Shown here one piece after another: positions 26,663 to 35,782 of a stretch of DNA of 64,000 nt. Every line of letters begins with the position of its first letter. The first letter of the stretch is position 1. Below the pieces are notes generated by a model. The model was not told the origin of the DNA, ran no database searches, and worked only from the letters and a program-made list of their open reading frames with translations. Source of the DNA: an uncultured Cohaesibacter sp. (GTDB lineage Bacteria; Pseudomonadota; Alphaproteobacteria; Rhizobiales; Cohaesibacteraceae); NCBI RefSeq assembly GCF_963664735.1, contig NZ_OY761553.1, positions 1,069,303-1,133,302 of the forward strand. The letters run 5' to 3'. Made by a program: the position numbers and the translations under genes.

Positions 26663-27568
26663 ATGCGATTGCGTCAGATTGAAGCTTTTAGAGCCACCAT
26701 GAATACAGGCACTGTCACCGGAGCTGCCAACATGATGGCGGTTACGCAACCCTCGGTTAGCAGGCTGATTTCCGATCTGGAACTCAATATCGGTTTCAGA
26801 TTGTTCGAAAGAAAGGGAAGTCGTCTACGCCCCACTGAAGAGGCTCTAAGATTCTATCAGGAAGTCGAGAGAACATTTGCAGGCATTGATCAACTGGAAG
26901 CTGTTGCCGATCGGATCAGACAGGAACAGATGGGGCTGCTCAGTGTTTTCTCCACCCCTGCCCTTTCGACATCGCTGATGCCGAGGGTATTCAAACGGTT
27001 TCATGAACTCTATCCGGAAACCAAGATCCGCCATGAAGTCCACATGCCGATGGCAATTTTTACACAGCTTCAAGCCAATGCCGGGGATGTAGCTGTCTCG
27101 AACCACGCGGCAGAGTTGCCAGGGGTCATTCAGGAACCGCTCTATGATGCAGCTTTCGTTTGTGTTTTGCCAAAAGGACATCGACTTGCAAAGAAGGATG
27201 TGATTGAGCACGGCGATCTTGATGGAGAAACCTTGATCGGTCTTTCATCAGAAGGACCACTTAACTGGAACAAGATCTTCAAAAACTTCAGAGAAAAAGG
27301 TATCGAGAATAACAATTGGCTTTCCACACAGCATTCGGAATCCGGCTATGCGCTGGTTGCCGAGAATATGGCCATTGGAATTCTGGAGCCATTTTCAGCG
27401 CGCAGATGGGATGGAAATGGGGTGGTAGTGCGCCCTTTGCGCCCCAAGATTACCTTCTCATTTTCCATCTGTTTTTCTGCGAATAAGGCGAAATCCTCCG
27501 TAGCGCAGGACTTCGCCAAACTTGTTCGACAGCAATTGATCGATGAACCGCCGCTCTATCAGTCCTGA
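26663..27568 (+). CDS. LysR-family transcriptional regulator
   Basis: A 301-residue regulator. The N-terminal winged helix (residues 1-60) contains VTGAANMMAVTQPSVSRLISDLE and FRLFERKGSRLRPT in the usual order; the rest is the periplasmic-binding-like effector domain. ATG 26663 puts MRLRQIEAF at the start, the standard LysR N terminus; a further ATG at 26609 would add 18 residues not seen in the family. It is divergent from the argE/peptide-transporter operon with 156 bp between, so it most likely controls that operon in response to the transported or hydrolysed compound. Confidence 0.92.
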   Translation: MRLRQIEAFRATMNTGTVTGAANMMAVTQPSVSRLISDLELNIGFRLFERKGSRLRPTEEALRFYQEVERTFAGIDQLEAVADRIRQEQMGLLSVFSTPALSTSLMPRVFKRFHELYPETKIRHEVHMPMAIFTQLQANAGDVAVSNHAAELPGVIQEPLYDAAFVCVLPKGHRLAKKDVIEHGDLDGETLIGLSSEGPLNWNKIFKNFREKGIENNNWLSTQHSESGYALVAENMAIGILEPFSARRWDGNGVVVRPLRPKITFSFSICFSANKAKSSVAQDFAKLVRQQLIDEPPLYQS

Positions 27569-27611
27569 TCGGCAGCTCTGGACTGCAAAGGGCTCATGAG
27601 ATTTCGCCAGA

Positions 27612-28661
27612 TCACGGGATCTGGAAGAGCCATTCATCCTTTGCAAATTTCTCTTTGACCAACTTCTCCGCCGCTGCATATTCTTCTGCGGTGATGCGTC
27701 CTTCCGTGCCGCCATTCAGATCGATGAAGGTCTTTTTCATATGATCGATTACCGCACGTCTTTCCATACCAGTTTGACTTTTCACCGGATCAACGCGCTT
27801 GGCAGCGCTCGCCGTACCTTTATCGGACAGCTTTTCACGACCGATCCTGAGCACTTGCATCATCTTGGATGCATCCATGTCATAAGCCATCGTTACGTGA
27901 TGCAGGACGGTGCTTTTCTGGTAGCGCTTTTGAGCGGCGCCACCAATCTTGCCCTTGGTACTGGAGATATCATTGAGCGGCTTGTAAAATGCGTCAATCC
28001 CAATTTCATTCAATGCCTTCAGCACCCAATTGTCCAGGAAGGCATAGGAATCGGCAAAGCTCATATCAGCGACCAACTCTGTTGGAGCATAGAGGGAATA
28101 TGTAATTGCAGTTCCCTTTTCGACGAACATGGCGCCACCGCCGGTTACGCGGCGGATAACTTCGACGCCGAGTTCTTTCGTGGCTTCAAGATCGATTTCA
28201 TTTTTGATCGACTGGAACTTACCGACGATAATTGCCGCCCGATCCCATTCCCAAAAACGCAAGGTCGGTGCACGACGACCTGCGGCCACTTCCTGTGCCA
28301 AGACATCATCAAGAGCCAGATGCATAGCAGGTGGGACCGCCTCGCTATCGATGATCTGCCATTCATAGTCGCGCCAGGTTTTGGCAACCCCAAGGGCGCG
28401 TCGAATAGCAATTGCAACTGACTCCGGTGTGAAACCGATAAGCGCCACATCGCTATCAAGCTTGGCGTTGATGGCATTGACGATCTGCTCAACCGAAGCA
28501 TCAGCGGGAAGGCCCTCCAGAGAAGCGCAAATGTCTTCAAGCGCATCGGCAGGTTCAAGGAAAAAATCGCCGGCAATCTGGATATTGGTCATTACGCCGT
28601 CTTTCACGTCCAAATCGGCAACAACCAGCTTTCCGCCATGTACTTTATATTCGCCATGCAT
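27612..28661 (-). CDS. lplA: Lipoate-protein ligase A with accessory domain at the N terminus
   Basis: A 349-residue ligase that activates lipoate with ATP and attaches it to E2 or GcvH proteins. Residues 1-88 (KVHGGKLVVADLDVKDG, GDFFLEP) resemble the small accessory domain that lies at the C terminus of E. coli LplA; the catalytic biotin/lipoate A/B ligase domain follows (about 95-340) with RRVTGGGA (170-177) and the lipoyl-AMP lysine Lys238 in KGKIGGAAQK. The domain order is thus reversed from E. coli and is like a fusion of archaeal LplB to LplA. It is a single gene, convergent with the LysR gene, 43 nt apart. Confidence 0.88.
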   Translation of the reverse strand: MHGEYKVHGGKLVVADLDVKDGVMTNIQIAGDFFLEPADALEDICASLEGLPADASVEQIVNAINAKLDSDVALIGFTPESVAIAIRRALGVAKTWRDYEWQIIDSEAVPPAMHLALDDVLAQEVAAGRRAPTLRFWEWDRAAIIVGKFQSIKNEIDLEATKELGVEVIRRVTGGGAMFVEKGTAITYSLYAPTELVADMSFADSYAFLDNWVLKALNEIGIDAFYKPLNDISSTKGKIGGAAQKRYQKSTVLHHVTMAYDMDASKMMQVLRIGREKLSDKGTASAAKRVDPVKSQTGMERRAVIDHMKKTFIDLNGGTEGRITAEEYAAAEKLVKEKFAKDEWLFQIP

Positions 28662-28842
28662 CTGAAATTACTCCTAGAAGGCTCTTTTCACCCGAATTAT
28701 TCGAAAGCAACCTATGCATAAATAGGCAGAAGAACAAGAGAATTACCCCCCAAAGAGGTGAGTTTGTTCAAAGTTAAACAAACTTCATTTTGATGGTGCG
28801 TTATTGAATTTTTTATCGCGGCTGTCATTGAAATAATATCAT

Positions 28843-28866
28843 TAGCGCACTAAATGTAGCGTGCTA
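28843..28866. promoter_or_regulatory. Repeated TAGCG-CTA box upstream of marR, candidate MarR operator
   Basis: TAGCGCACTA (28843-28852) and TAGCGTGCTA (28857-28866) are 8/10 identical, each with TAG/CTA dyad ends, and lie just before the marR start at 28888. MarR proteins usually repress themselves from such sites. Not tested. Confidence 0.35.
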
Positions 28867-28887
28867 CATAAATTCCAGAGTTTCAAC

Positions 28888-29331
28888 ATGACCGAGTTTG
28901 CAACTGTCGGATTTGTTCTCAAGCAGATAAACGACAAGCTTAACCAATATATGAATAACGAACTTCAGCCCTTTGGCATCACGATGACGCAAGCCAAGTT
29001 CTTGCGGTTTTTGCGTGATCGAAGAGGCATGGATACGTCGCAAAAGGACATCGAAGACTATTTCGACATTGCCCATTCCACGGTTATCGGCGTGCTCAAA
29101 AGATTGGAACAAAAGGGTCTGATCTCATTTGTCGAAGATTCGTCAGATCGACGCAAAAAGCTAGTTGTGCTGTTACCCGCCGAGCAGGAACTTCACGATC
29201 AGGTGCTCGCTGCCAAGAGAAAAATTGACAGGCAAATGATCAAGGGCATGACACCGAGCCAGATTGAAACGCTGGAAGAAACCCTCAACCAGTTACACGA
29301 GAATATTCTCGATCTAACCAAGAACAAATAA
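28888..29331 (+). CDS. MarR-family transcriptional regulator
   Basis: A 147-residue winged-helix regulator. DIEDYFDIAHSTVIGVLKRL forms the recognition helix region and DRRKKLVVLL the wing. ATG 28888 is chosen over a GTG at 28861, which has no ribosome-binding site and lies in the putative operator. It is 34 nt upstream of a MATE efflux gene on the same strand, so it probably represses that pump and itself, released by the exported ligand. Confidence 0.9.
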   Translation: MTEFATVGFVLKQINDKLNQYMNNELQPFGITMTQAKFLRFLRDRRGMDTSQKDIEDYFDIAHSTVIGVLKRLEQKGLISFVEDSSDRRKKLVVLLPAEQELHDQVLAAKRKIDRQMIKGMTPSQIETLEETLNQLHENILDLTKNK

Positions 29332-29365
29332 CAAATATAGAATGTGATTTTGGATAGCATCCGTT

Positions 29366-30769
29366 ATGAAACAGCAAGAACCAGCTACAGAGAATTATCT
29401 GTTTGAGAAGATGCCCGTGCCAAGGGCTATCCTAGTCAATGCAGTGCCCACAATCGCAGGCATGATTGTTATTCTCATTTACAATATCGCCGACACATTT
29501 TTCGTTGGCCAGACAAATGACCCGTATCAGGTGGCCGCCGTATCGTTGGCAACACCGGTCTTTTTCCTTTTCATGGCAACAGGAAACCTGATTGGCATCG
29601 GCGGCACCTCGGTGATCTCACGCGCTCTGGGTGAAAGAAGACCTGAATTTGCCAACAATGTCAGCTCCTTCTGTTTTTACACCTCGTGGGCTGCGGGCAT
29701 TGTATTTGCAGCCGCCTTTTTATTCGGCATGCCCTACATTCTGCAAGCAATCGGCGTCAGCGGTAATACGATCGAGCCCACAAGGGACTATTTGACTTAT
29801 ATTGCCCCCAGTGCGCCATTTGTCATTTTGAGTGTCTCGTTCGGCAACATCGTCAGGTCTGCAGGCAAAGCCAAGGAAGCCATGTTTGGCATGATGATCG
29901 GCACGGGTCTAAACATCGTGCTTGACCCGTTCTTTATTATCTATCTCGGCATGGGAGTCGGCGGAGCAGCCATCGCTACGCTTATTGGTAACGTTGTCTC
30001 TGCTATCTACTTTTGGCGCCTTGTCGCCGGAAACAAGACCTCGCTGTCGATCCGCTTTGCCGATTTCCGCATCAGAGGCGTTGTCTTGCCAGTGATTTCC
30101 ATAGGCATTCCCGCAGCCCTCAATAACATACTGATGAGCACGTCCATCGTAACCCTGAACAATGTTCTTTCCTCATATGGCGATATCAATGTTGCCGCCA
30201 TGGGGGTTGCGACCAAAGTGGCCATGATCGCCGCGCTGTTGCAGATAGGGCTCGGGGTCAGCATTCAACCGCTTTTGGGATTCAACTACGGAGCCAAAAA
30301 CGCTGAACGGTTTAGGTCCATTTTGCAGACTTCGTTGATTTTTGCCGTCATCATGGGATCGGTCCTGACATTCTTCAGCTGGCTTGGCTCTGGCTTCATT
30401 GTCAACGCCTTTATTGAAGATCAGGCAGTGTTGGACCAAGGGGTGCGTTTCGTCAAAGCGCTTCTATTGACCGGGCCAATCCTGGGCATCATGTTTGTCT
30501 ATATCAACACGTTGCAAGCGATGGGAGCGGCAAAAGAATCCCTCATCCTTTCCATCAGTCGGCAAGGGTTCATCTTCATCCCGATGATATTCGTACTGAA
30601 CTACTTCTTCGGTTTGTCAGGCGTCGTCTATGCTCAACCAGTGGCAGACGTCATGGCGATTTTGATTTCCATCGCTCTGGTCTATCCGCATCTGGCAAAA
30701 TATCTGCCCAAATATGGCTCCGGGCATGATGGATCCGCTTCAGATTATACCAGCCAACCTGCTCAATAA
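29366..30769 (+). CDS. MATE-family multidrug efflux transporter
   Basis: A 467-residue inner-membrane protein with twelve predicted segments arranged as two similar halves, typical of MATE drug/cation antiporters. Signatures include VPTIAGMIVILIYNIADTFF in the first segment, GIGGTSVISRALGE, and GLGVSIQPLLGFNYGAKN at the start of the second half. It is cotranscribed with the MarR gene and ends at a good terminator. The length and LGFNYGA motif resemble the NorM/DinF-like group; substrates are unknown. Confidence 0.92.
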   Translation: MKQQEPATENYLFEKMPVPRAILVNAVPTIAGMIVILIYNIADTFFVGQTNDPYQVAAVSLATPVFFLFMATGNLIGIGGTSVISRALGERRPEFANNVSSFCFYTSWAAGIVFAAAFLFGMPYILQAIGVSGNTIEPTRDYLTYIAPSAPFVILSVSFGNIVRSAGKAKEAMFGMMIGTGLNIVLDPFFIIYLGMGVGGAAIATLIGNVVSAIYFWRLVAGNKTSLSIRFADFRIRGVVLPVISIGIPAALNNILMSTSIVTLNNVLSSYGDINVAAMGVATKVAMIAALLQIGLGVSIQPLLGFNYGAKNAERFRSILQTSLIFAVIMGSVLTFFSWLGSGFIVNAFIEDQAVLDQGVRFVKALLLTGPILGIMFVYINTLQAMGAAKESLILSISRQGFIFIPMIFVLNYFFGLSGVVYAQPVADVMAILISIALVYPHLAKYLPKYGSGHDGSASDYTSQPAQ

Positions 30770-30783
30770 CCCCCGCAGAAAGA

Positions 30784-30818
30784 AAGCCCTCTTCAGCAAC
30801 TTTGAAGGGGGCTTTTTT
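30784..30818 (+). terminator. Rho-independent terminator of the marR-MATE operon
   Basis: A 12-bp stem (30784-30795 with 30803-30814) containing one G-U pair, loop of seven, followed by six T. It lies 15 nt past the MATE stop. Confidence 0.88.
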
Positions 30819-30845
30819 ATGAATGTCAGCTCTGAGAATTGAGAA

Positions 30846-32018
30846 TTACTGGTTCGATCTGATCGCCCTGAAGATACGATCTATCTTCTCGTTCAATATC
30901 TCTGGGGAAGTGGCAAAGTTGAAGCGAATGAACTGCTCGTAACCTTCACCAAAATTCGCGCCATTTCCACCAAGCACCCGGCCCGTATCACGTAAATAAT
31001 CAGAGGGGGCGACAGGGAGTTTGCAAGCGGAGAAATCAGCCCAGGCCAAATAGGTTGCTTCTGGCTCTATAGCGACGACTTCCGGCATTTCTTTGGCGAA
31101 GCGCTCAAAGAACAGATCCCGGTTCTTTTCCAACACAGTCAGAGCGTCATTCGCCCAGGCATCCCCTTCTTCCCATGCGGCGATTGTCGACACCAGGCCG
31201 GTTATTCCCGGATGCCCCAAAATCATGCCTGGCAGCTTTTCCTCGAAGCGGGCCAATAGCTCTTTGCTGCCGAAATTCATCAAGGCACATGCGAGCCCGG
31301 GAATATTGAAGGTCTTTGAAGCAGAATAAAGCGTTATGGTCTGCTCGGCGACTTCCGGAAACATCTTGACGAATGGAGTGTGCGTTCTTCCGTCAAACAG
31401 AATATCGCTATGGATTTCATCGGAGATGACAATCAGATTTTTCTCTTTCGCTATCTTTGCCAGCGGTGCCAATTCTTCTTTCGAGAAGACACGCCCCGTT
31501 GGATTGTGAGGATGGCAGAGCAACAGGATTTTGACATTCCTTGAGATGTCTTTCTCGACATTCTTCAGGTCAAGACAATAGCGCCCATCAATGATTGGCA
31601 TAGGATTGCAAATAGCTGTTCGTTTCGTTGTTTCTATCGCCGCCAGAAACATCGGATAAGCAGGAACCTGAACAAATACGCCCTCACCTTTTTCCGAGAA
31701 TGCAACAATCGCGGCAGCAATGGCCTGAACGAGATTGCTCACCGGCAAAATCGTTTCATCTGTAATGTGCCAATCATATTTTTCTTTCATTCGGTTTTGA
31801 AAGGCAGCCTTGAGACGTGCTTCAGGCCCAATTTCACCATGTGAGGCGTAACCGAATTTTTGATCGTCTATTGTTTTTTGAAGCGCAGCCAAAATTGGTG
31901 CAGCAATTCCAAAATCCATTTCAGCAGGATTGGATGGCACAATATCGTCATCGTAATCCACCCATTTGCCGCTTGCCCGTCTTCTCAATTGTGCGGGTGT
32001 TAGAAAATCGATCATCAC
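30846..32018 (-). CDS. patB: PatB/MalY-type PLP-dependent C-S lyase (class II-like aminotransferase fold)
   Basis: A 390-residue fold-type I PLP enzyme. Seen: HNPTGRVF (171-178), the PLP-pyridine Asp200 in VISDEIHSDI and the Schiff-base Lys235 in SASKTFNIPG; the SDEIHSDI and KTFNIPGL pair distinguishes PatB/MalY beta C-S lyases (cystathionine or cysteine-S-conjugate cleavage) from ordinary aminotransferases. AAAGG lies about 9 nt before the ATG pair at 32018. It is a lone gene, with a 600-bp non-coding region upstream. The exact substrate is undetermined. Confidence 0.85.
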   Translation of the reverse strand: MMIDFLTPAQLRRRASGKWVDYDDDIVPSNPAEMDFGIAAPILAALQKTIDDQKFGYASHGEIGPEARLKAAFQNRMKEKYDWHITDETILPVSNLVQAIAAAIVAFSEKGEGVFVQVPAYPMFLAAIETTKRTAICNPMPIIDGRYCLDLKNVEKDISRNVKILLLCHPHNPTGRVFSKEELAPLAKIAKEKNLIVISDEIHSDILFDGRTHTPFVKMFPEVAEQTITLYSASKTFNIPGLACALMNFGSKELLARFEEKLPGMILGHPGITGLVSTIAAWEEGDAWANDALTVLEKNRDLFFERFAKEMPEVVAIEPEATYLAWADFSACKLPVAPSDYLRDTGRVLGGNGANFGEGYEQFIRFNFATSPEILNEKIDRIFRAIRSNQ

Positions 32019-32627
32019 TAGCCTTTCAAAATAAGATATTCAAGCAAACAGATCTGTGCATCTTAGATAAACACTCAAGTAGATTGCGGGGAAATATATC
32101 GCTCGTAAGACCCGCAGCAATGCAACAAAGGGTCTCGCATAGGCGCAAGAGGCAGATCCAAATATCGATTATCACAGATCATTCGCATTCGGTGAAAATT
32201 TCTCCATTTGCGCTATTTCTGCACAATTACCAAACATCGAAGCCAATGTATTGACGCTATTGCAACAAAAAATCCGCACAAAACCCACAATATTTGACAT
32301 CGTTATAAAACAAAAGCTAGCTGACTCACTGCATAAATTTTATACAAGTTATTTTCAACTGCTTAATTCGCGAAATATGTTTTAGAAAAGCAGCTTGACT
32401 GAAATAAAATTAACTTGTTTACTTAGATTGCAAATGGATATTATAACGAAGATCAATTTAGTTTCGGCTTATATTAATCTCTAAATTTAGTTGTTGCCCA
32501 AAATTTCTTCAGTAACCAATATATATTGATAACACTTACCTAAATTATTTTTTGAACGATAAAGATGAAGGTTTAGAGAACAAGTCAATCTGTTACATTC
32601 CAAACCTTCACGATAAACTACTCACCG
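32019..32627. other. AT-rich intergenic region
   Basis: About 600 bp without a supported gene between the PatB-type lyase and the end of the sugar operon, markedly richer in A+T than its surroundings. A GAAGGTTT/AAACCTTC pair (32567-32574 and 32602-32609) could form a loose hairpin after the sugar operon, but without a T run. It should also hold the promoter of the lyase gene. Nothing else is recognisable. Confidence 0.4.
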
Positions 32628-33683
32628 TTACAAAGACAAATCTTTATAAAAGACAAATTTCATCTGATTTTTATAAATCTCGCCGGGGTGCAGCACCACT
32701 GATGGAAATTCTTCATGATTGGGAGAATCCGGATAGTGCTGTGTTTCCAGCGCAAAGCCGGGATAATCTTGATAAACCGCCCCGCCCTTACCCATTGTTG
32801 GTTGCGTTTTGAAATGGTTGGCCGTGTAGAATTGCACGCCGGGCTGGTTGGAATAAAGCTCAAAACCTCGGCCACTTGCCGGATCTGAAGCTTTCGCAGT
32901 TAACCGCATCGCTCCGTCATAAACCGTATGGCATAGGTTGTGGTCATAACCTCCATCGGGCCAAGCATCCTTAATCATCGCGCCGATATCGCGTGCCGTT
33001 CTAAAGTCAAAGGGCGTACCCTCCACTGAAGCAAGCTCGCCAGTCGGAATCTTTTCCGGTGTAACCAGTGTGAATCGATCCGCATAAATACAGAGTTTCT
33101 GATTTTCAACAGTGCCGCTCTGGTGGCCACCCAAATTCCAGTATCCATGATAGATAATATTGATGATTGTGGTTTTATCTGTTTCAGCCCCCATTGAAAG
33201 GCTTAGATTGCCCTGATCATCAACCTGATAAGTTGCGCGCAGATCGAGCGAGCCGGGATAGTTCTGATCTCCGTCGGGGCTATGCATATAGAAGGTTACA
33301 GAATTTTCGGCCTCATTCACAACCGCTTTCCAGAGGCGTTTGCCAAATCCGGGTAGACCGCCATGCAGATGGTGCGGACCACTGTTTGTAGGAAGCTGGA
33401 TTTCCTTTCCTTCAAGTACGAATCTTCCCCGATTGATCCTGTTAGAGAAGCGGCCACAAATTGCGCCAGCATTGCCTGGATTATCGATATAACTTGCAGG
33501 GTCGTCATAACCAAGCACGATGTCTTCGATCTTGCCATGTCGATCAGGACGCAACACGCGCCTCATTATTGCACCATATGTCATCACTTCAATGGTGGTT
33601 TCTCCGCCCGTAATACGAAATGCTTCGACATTTTCGCCATTGATGGTGCCGATGACTTTGCGCTCTATCGCTGGGTGAGCCAA
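32628..33683 (-). CDS. galM: Aldose 1-epimerase (mutarotase)
   Basis: A 351-residue galactose mutarotase family protein that interconverts alpha and beta anomers of aldoses. Seen: NRINRGRF, the substrate-binding His in PHHLHGGLPGFGKRLW, GYWNLGGH, and the catalytic Glu in GFALETQHYPDSPN. The start is a TTG behind GGGAG; no in-frame ATG lies nearby. It is the last gene of the sugar operon, 84 nt after the transketolase, with a perfect hairpin in the gap. Its presence implies that the imported sugar or its product is an aldose used in one anomeric form. Confidence 0.92.
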   Translation of the reverse strand: MAHPAIERKVIGTINGENVEAFRITGGETTIEVMTYGAIMRRVLRPDRHGKIEDIVLGYDDPASYIDNPGNAGAICGRFSNRINRGRFVLEGKEIQLPTNSGPHHLHGGLPGFGKRLWKAVVNEAENSVTFYMHSPDGDQNYPGSLDLRATYQVDDQGNLSLSMGAETDKTTIINIIYHGYWNLGGHQSGTVENQKLCIYADRFTLVTPEKIPTGELASVEGTPFDFRTARDIGAMIKDAWPDGGYDHNLCHTVYDGAMRLTAKASDPASGRGFELYSNQPGVQFYTANHFKTQPTMGKGGAVYQDYPGFALETQHYPDSPNHEEFPSVVLHPGEIYKNQMKFVFYKDLSL

Positions 33684-33718
33684 GATACATCTCCCTAACC
33701 GGTTTCAATATGAATGAA

Positions 33719-33746
33719 TGTCGCAAGGCATGGCAGCCTTGCGACA
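33719..33746 (-). promoter_or_regulatory. Perfect intercistronic hairpin between transketolase and galM
   Basis: TGTCGCAAGGC (33719-33729) pairs perfectly with GCCTTGCGACA (33736-33746) over a 6-nt loop. No T run flanks it on either side, so it probably acts as an RNA processing or stability element within the operon. Confidence 0.6.
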
Positions 33747-33767
33747 TGTCTTAAGTTTAAATTGGCT

Positions 33768-35762
33768 CTAGATGAGAGATTTAACGGCCTCAGCGACAGC
33801 TTTGTCCGTGATATTGAAATAGTCATAGAGCACAGCTGGCGGAGCGGATTCGCCAAAAGTTTCCATGCCGATACACGCCCCGTCCAAACCGACATATTTG
33901 CGCCAATAGTCAGTATTTGCCGCTTCCACGGATACGCGAGGAATACCGGCGGGCATAATTTGGGCTTTGTAGTCTGCATCCTGCTTGTCGAATAGGAATG
34001 TTGATGGCATTGACACCACGCGGGCGCTTATGCCCTCCTCAGCCAACAGAGCCTGCCCTTTCATGGCAATCTCCATTTCGCCGCCCGTTGCGATAATCAC
34101 GGCTTGTAGATCGCCCTTCTCTTCGCTGATGATGTAGCCACCGCGTTTGATTGCATCCACTTGCGCAGCGGTCCGCGGAAAGGCCGGGCAAATCTGTCGG
34201 CTGAGCGACATCATGGTAGGCGTTTCTTCATGCTCGATAGCACACTGCCAGGCAACGGCCGCTTCCGTTGCGTCACATGGGCGCCAGACATCAAGATTTG
34301 GTATCATGCGCAGTGAAGCCAGATGCTCTATTGGCTGATGCGTCGGGCCGTCCTCTCCAACTGCAATAGAGTCGTGCGAGAGAGCATAGATCACCCGTTG
34401 CTTCATCAGTGCGCCCATGCGAATGGCGTTTCTCTGATAGTCCGAGAAGGTCACATAGCCACCGCCGAACGGCAGAAGCCCGCCATGGAGGGCAATGCCG
34501 TTCATGATGGCACCCATGCCAAACTCTCGAATACCGGCATAGATGAAGTTTCCACCGCCTTCTGCAGTAACTGCAACGCTATCATCCCAAATGGACAGAC
34601 AGGAGCAGGCCAGATCTGCCGAGGCGCCGAGCAATTCGGGCAACTCCTTGGCGATCATAGTGATGGCTTTATGACTGGCCATGCGTACTGGCATAGCCTC
34701 TTGAGCCTTGGCCGTCTCTGCGATGAAGGCGTTCATTTTATCTGCAAAATCGGCTGGCAATTCGCCCGCCATGCGACGTTTGTAAGCAGCAGCTTCGGCA
34801 GGAAAAGCTTTTTGGTAAGCTGCAAACAGGTCATTCCATTCACCTTCTGCTTTTGCCCCTGCATCTACGGCGCTCATTTCCTCATAAACTTGTTGCGGGA
34901 TCTCGAACGGAGGATAGGACCAGCCCATTGCTGCCCGTGCCTTGGCAATTTCTTCATCACCAAGCAAGTTGCCATGACAGGCTGCCGTACCGCCAACGGT
35001 CGGGGCGCCCTTGCCGATGATGGTTTTGCAGCAAATCAGTGTGGGTTTGCTGGTTTGCTTTTTGGCCTCGCTAATAGCAGCAATGACAGCGTCAATGTCG
35101 TGGCCATCAATATCGCGGATGACATTCCAGCCATAAGCCTCGAAACGTGCGGGCGTATCGTCGGTGAACCAGCCTTTGACCTCTCCGTCGATGGAAATAC
35201 CATTGTCGTCATAAAGGGCAATCAGCTTGCCAAGCCCCAAGGTGCCGGCCAATGAGCAAACTTCGTGAGAAATGCCTTCCATCAGGCAGCCATCCCCCAT
35301 GAAGGCGTAGGTATAGTGGTCTACGATGCCGTAACCGGGACGATTGAACTCGGCAGCCAAAACCTTTTCGGCAATTGCCATACCAACCGCGTTACCAATG
35401 CCCTGGCCAAGCGGTCCTGTGGTTGTTTCGACACCGGGGGTAGCGCCATGTTCAGGGTGGCCCGGGGTTTTGCTGTGCAACTGGCGAAAGTCCCTGATGT
35501 CATCCATCGAAAGGTCATAGCCGGTGAAATGCAGCAGGCTATAAAGCAGCATGGACCCATGGCCATTGCTGAGAACAAACCGGTCACGATTGTCCCAGTC
35601 GGGATTTTTGGGATTGTGCTTGAGATGGCCCTTCCAAAGAGCTACACCCATTTCAGCCATGCCCATCGGCATGCCCGGATGACCTGATTTCGCTTTTTGA
35701 ACGGCATCTGCAGAGAGAAAGCGAATGGCATTCGCCAGAACAGAAGGAGCTTTATCTTCCAT
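33768..35762 (-). CDS. tkt: Transketolase
   Basis: A full-length 664-residue transketolase (thiamine diphosphate dependent), moving two-carbon units between ketose and aldose phosphates. Seen: KSGHPGMPMGMA near the N terminus, GPLGQGIGNAVGMA, the ThDP motif GDGCLMEGISHEV running to LIALYDDN, and GEDGPTHQPIEHLASL in the pyrimidine domain. AGAGG precedes the ATG. It sits inside a sugar ABC transporter operon, so it is likely a dedicated or second copy that feeds the product into the pentose phosphate pathway; whether another tkt exists elsewhere cannot be seen. Confidence 0.95.
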   Translation of the reverse strand: MEDKAPSVLANAIRFLSADAVQKAKSGHPGMPMGMAEMGVALWKGHLKHNPKNPDWDNRDRFVLSNGHGSMLLYSLLHFTGYDLSMDDIRDFRQLHSKTPGHPEHGATPGVETTTGPLGQGIGNAVGMAIAEKVLAAEFNRPGYGIVDHYTYAFMGDGCLMEGISHEVCSLAGTLGLGKLIALYDDNGISIDGEVKGWFTDDTPARFEAYGWNVIRDIDGHDIDAVIAAISEAKKQTSKPTLICCKTIIGKGAPTVGGTAACHGNLLGDEEIAKARAAMGWSYPPFEIPQQVYEEMSAVDAGAKAEGEWNDLFAAYQKAFPAEAAAYKRRMAGELPADFADKMNAFIAETAKAQEAMPVRMASHKAITMIAKELPELLGASADLACSCLSIWDDSVAVTAEGGGNFIYAGIREFGMGAIMNGIALHGGLLPFGGGYVTFSDYQRNAIRMGALMKQRVIYALSHDSIAVGEDGPTHQPIEHLASLRMIPNLDVWRPCDATEAAVAWQCAIEHEETPTMMSLSRQICPAFPRTAAQVDAIKRGGYIISEEKGDLQAVIIATGGEMEIAMKGQALLAEEGISARVVSMPSTFLFDKQDADYKAQIMPAGIPRVSVEAANTDYWRKYVGLDGACIGMETFGESAPPAVLYDYFNITDKAVAEAVKSLI

Positions 35763-35782
35763 TTTAATACCTCTTGGGAGAC

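Noticed and set aside
32552-32812. Plus-strand frame overlapping the end of galM
   Set aside because: It covers AT-rich intergenic DNA and the antisense of galM; no ribosome-binding site or family match.
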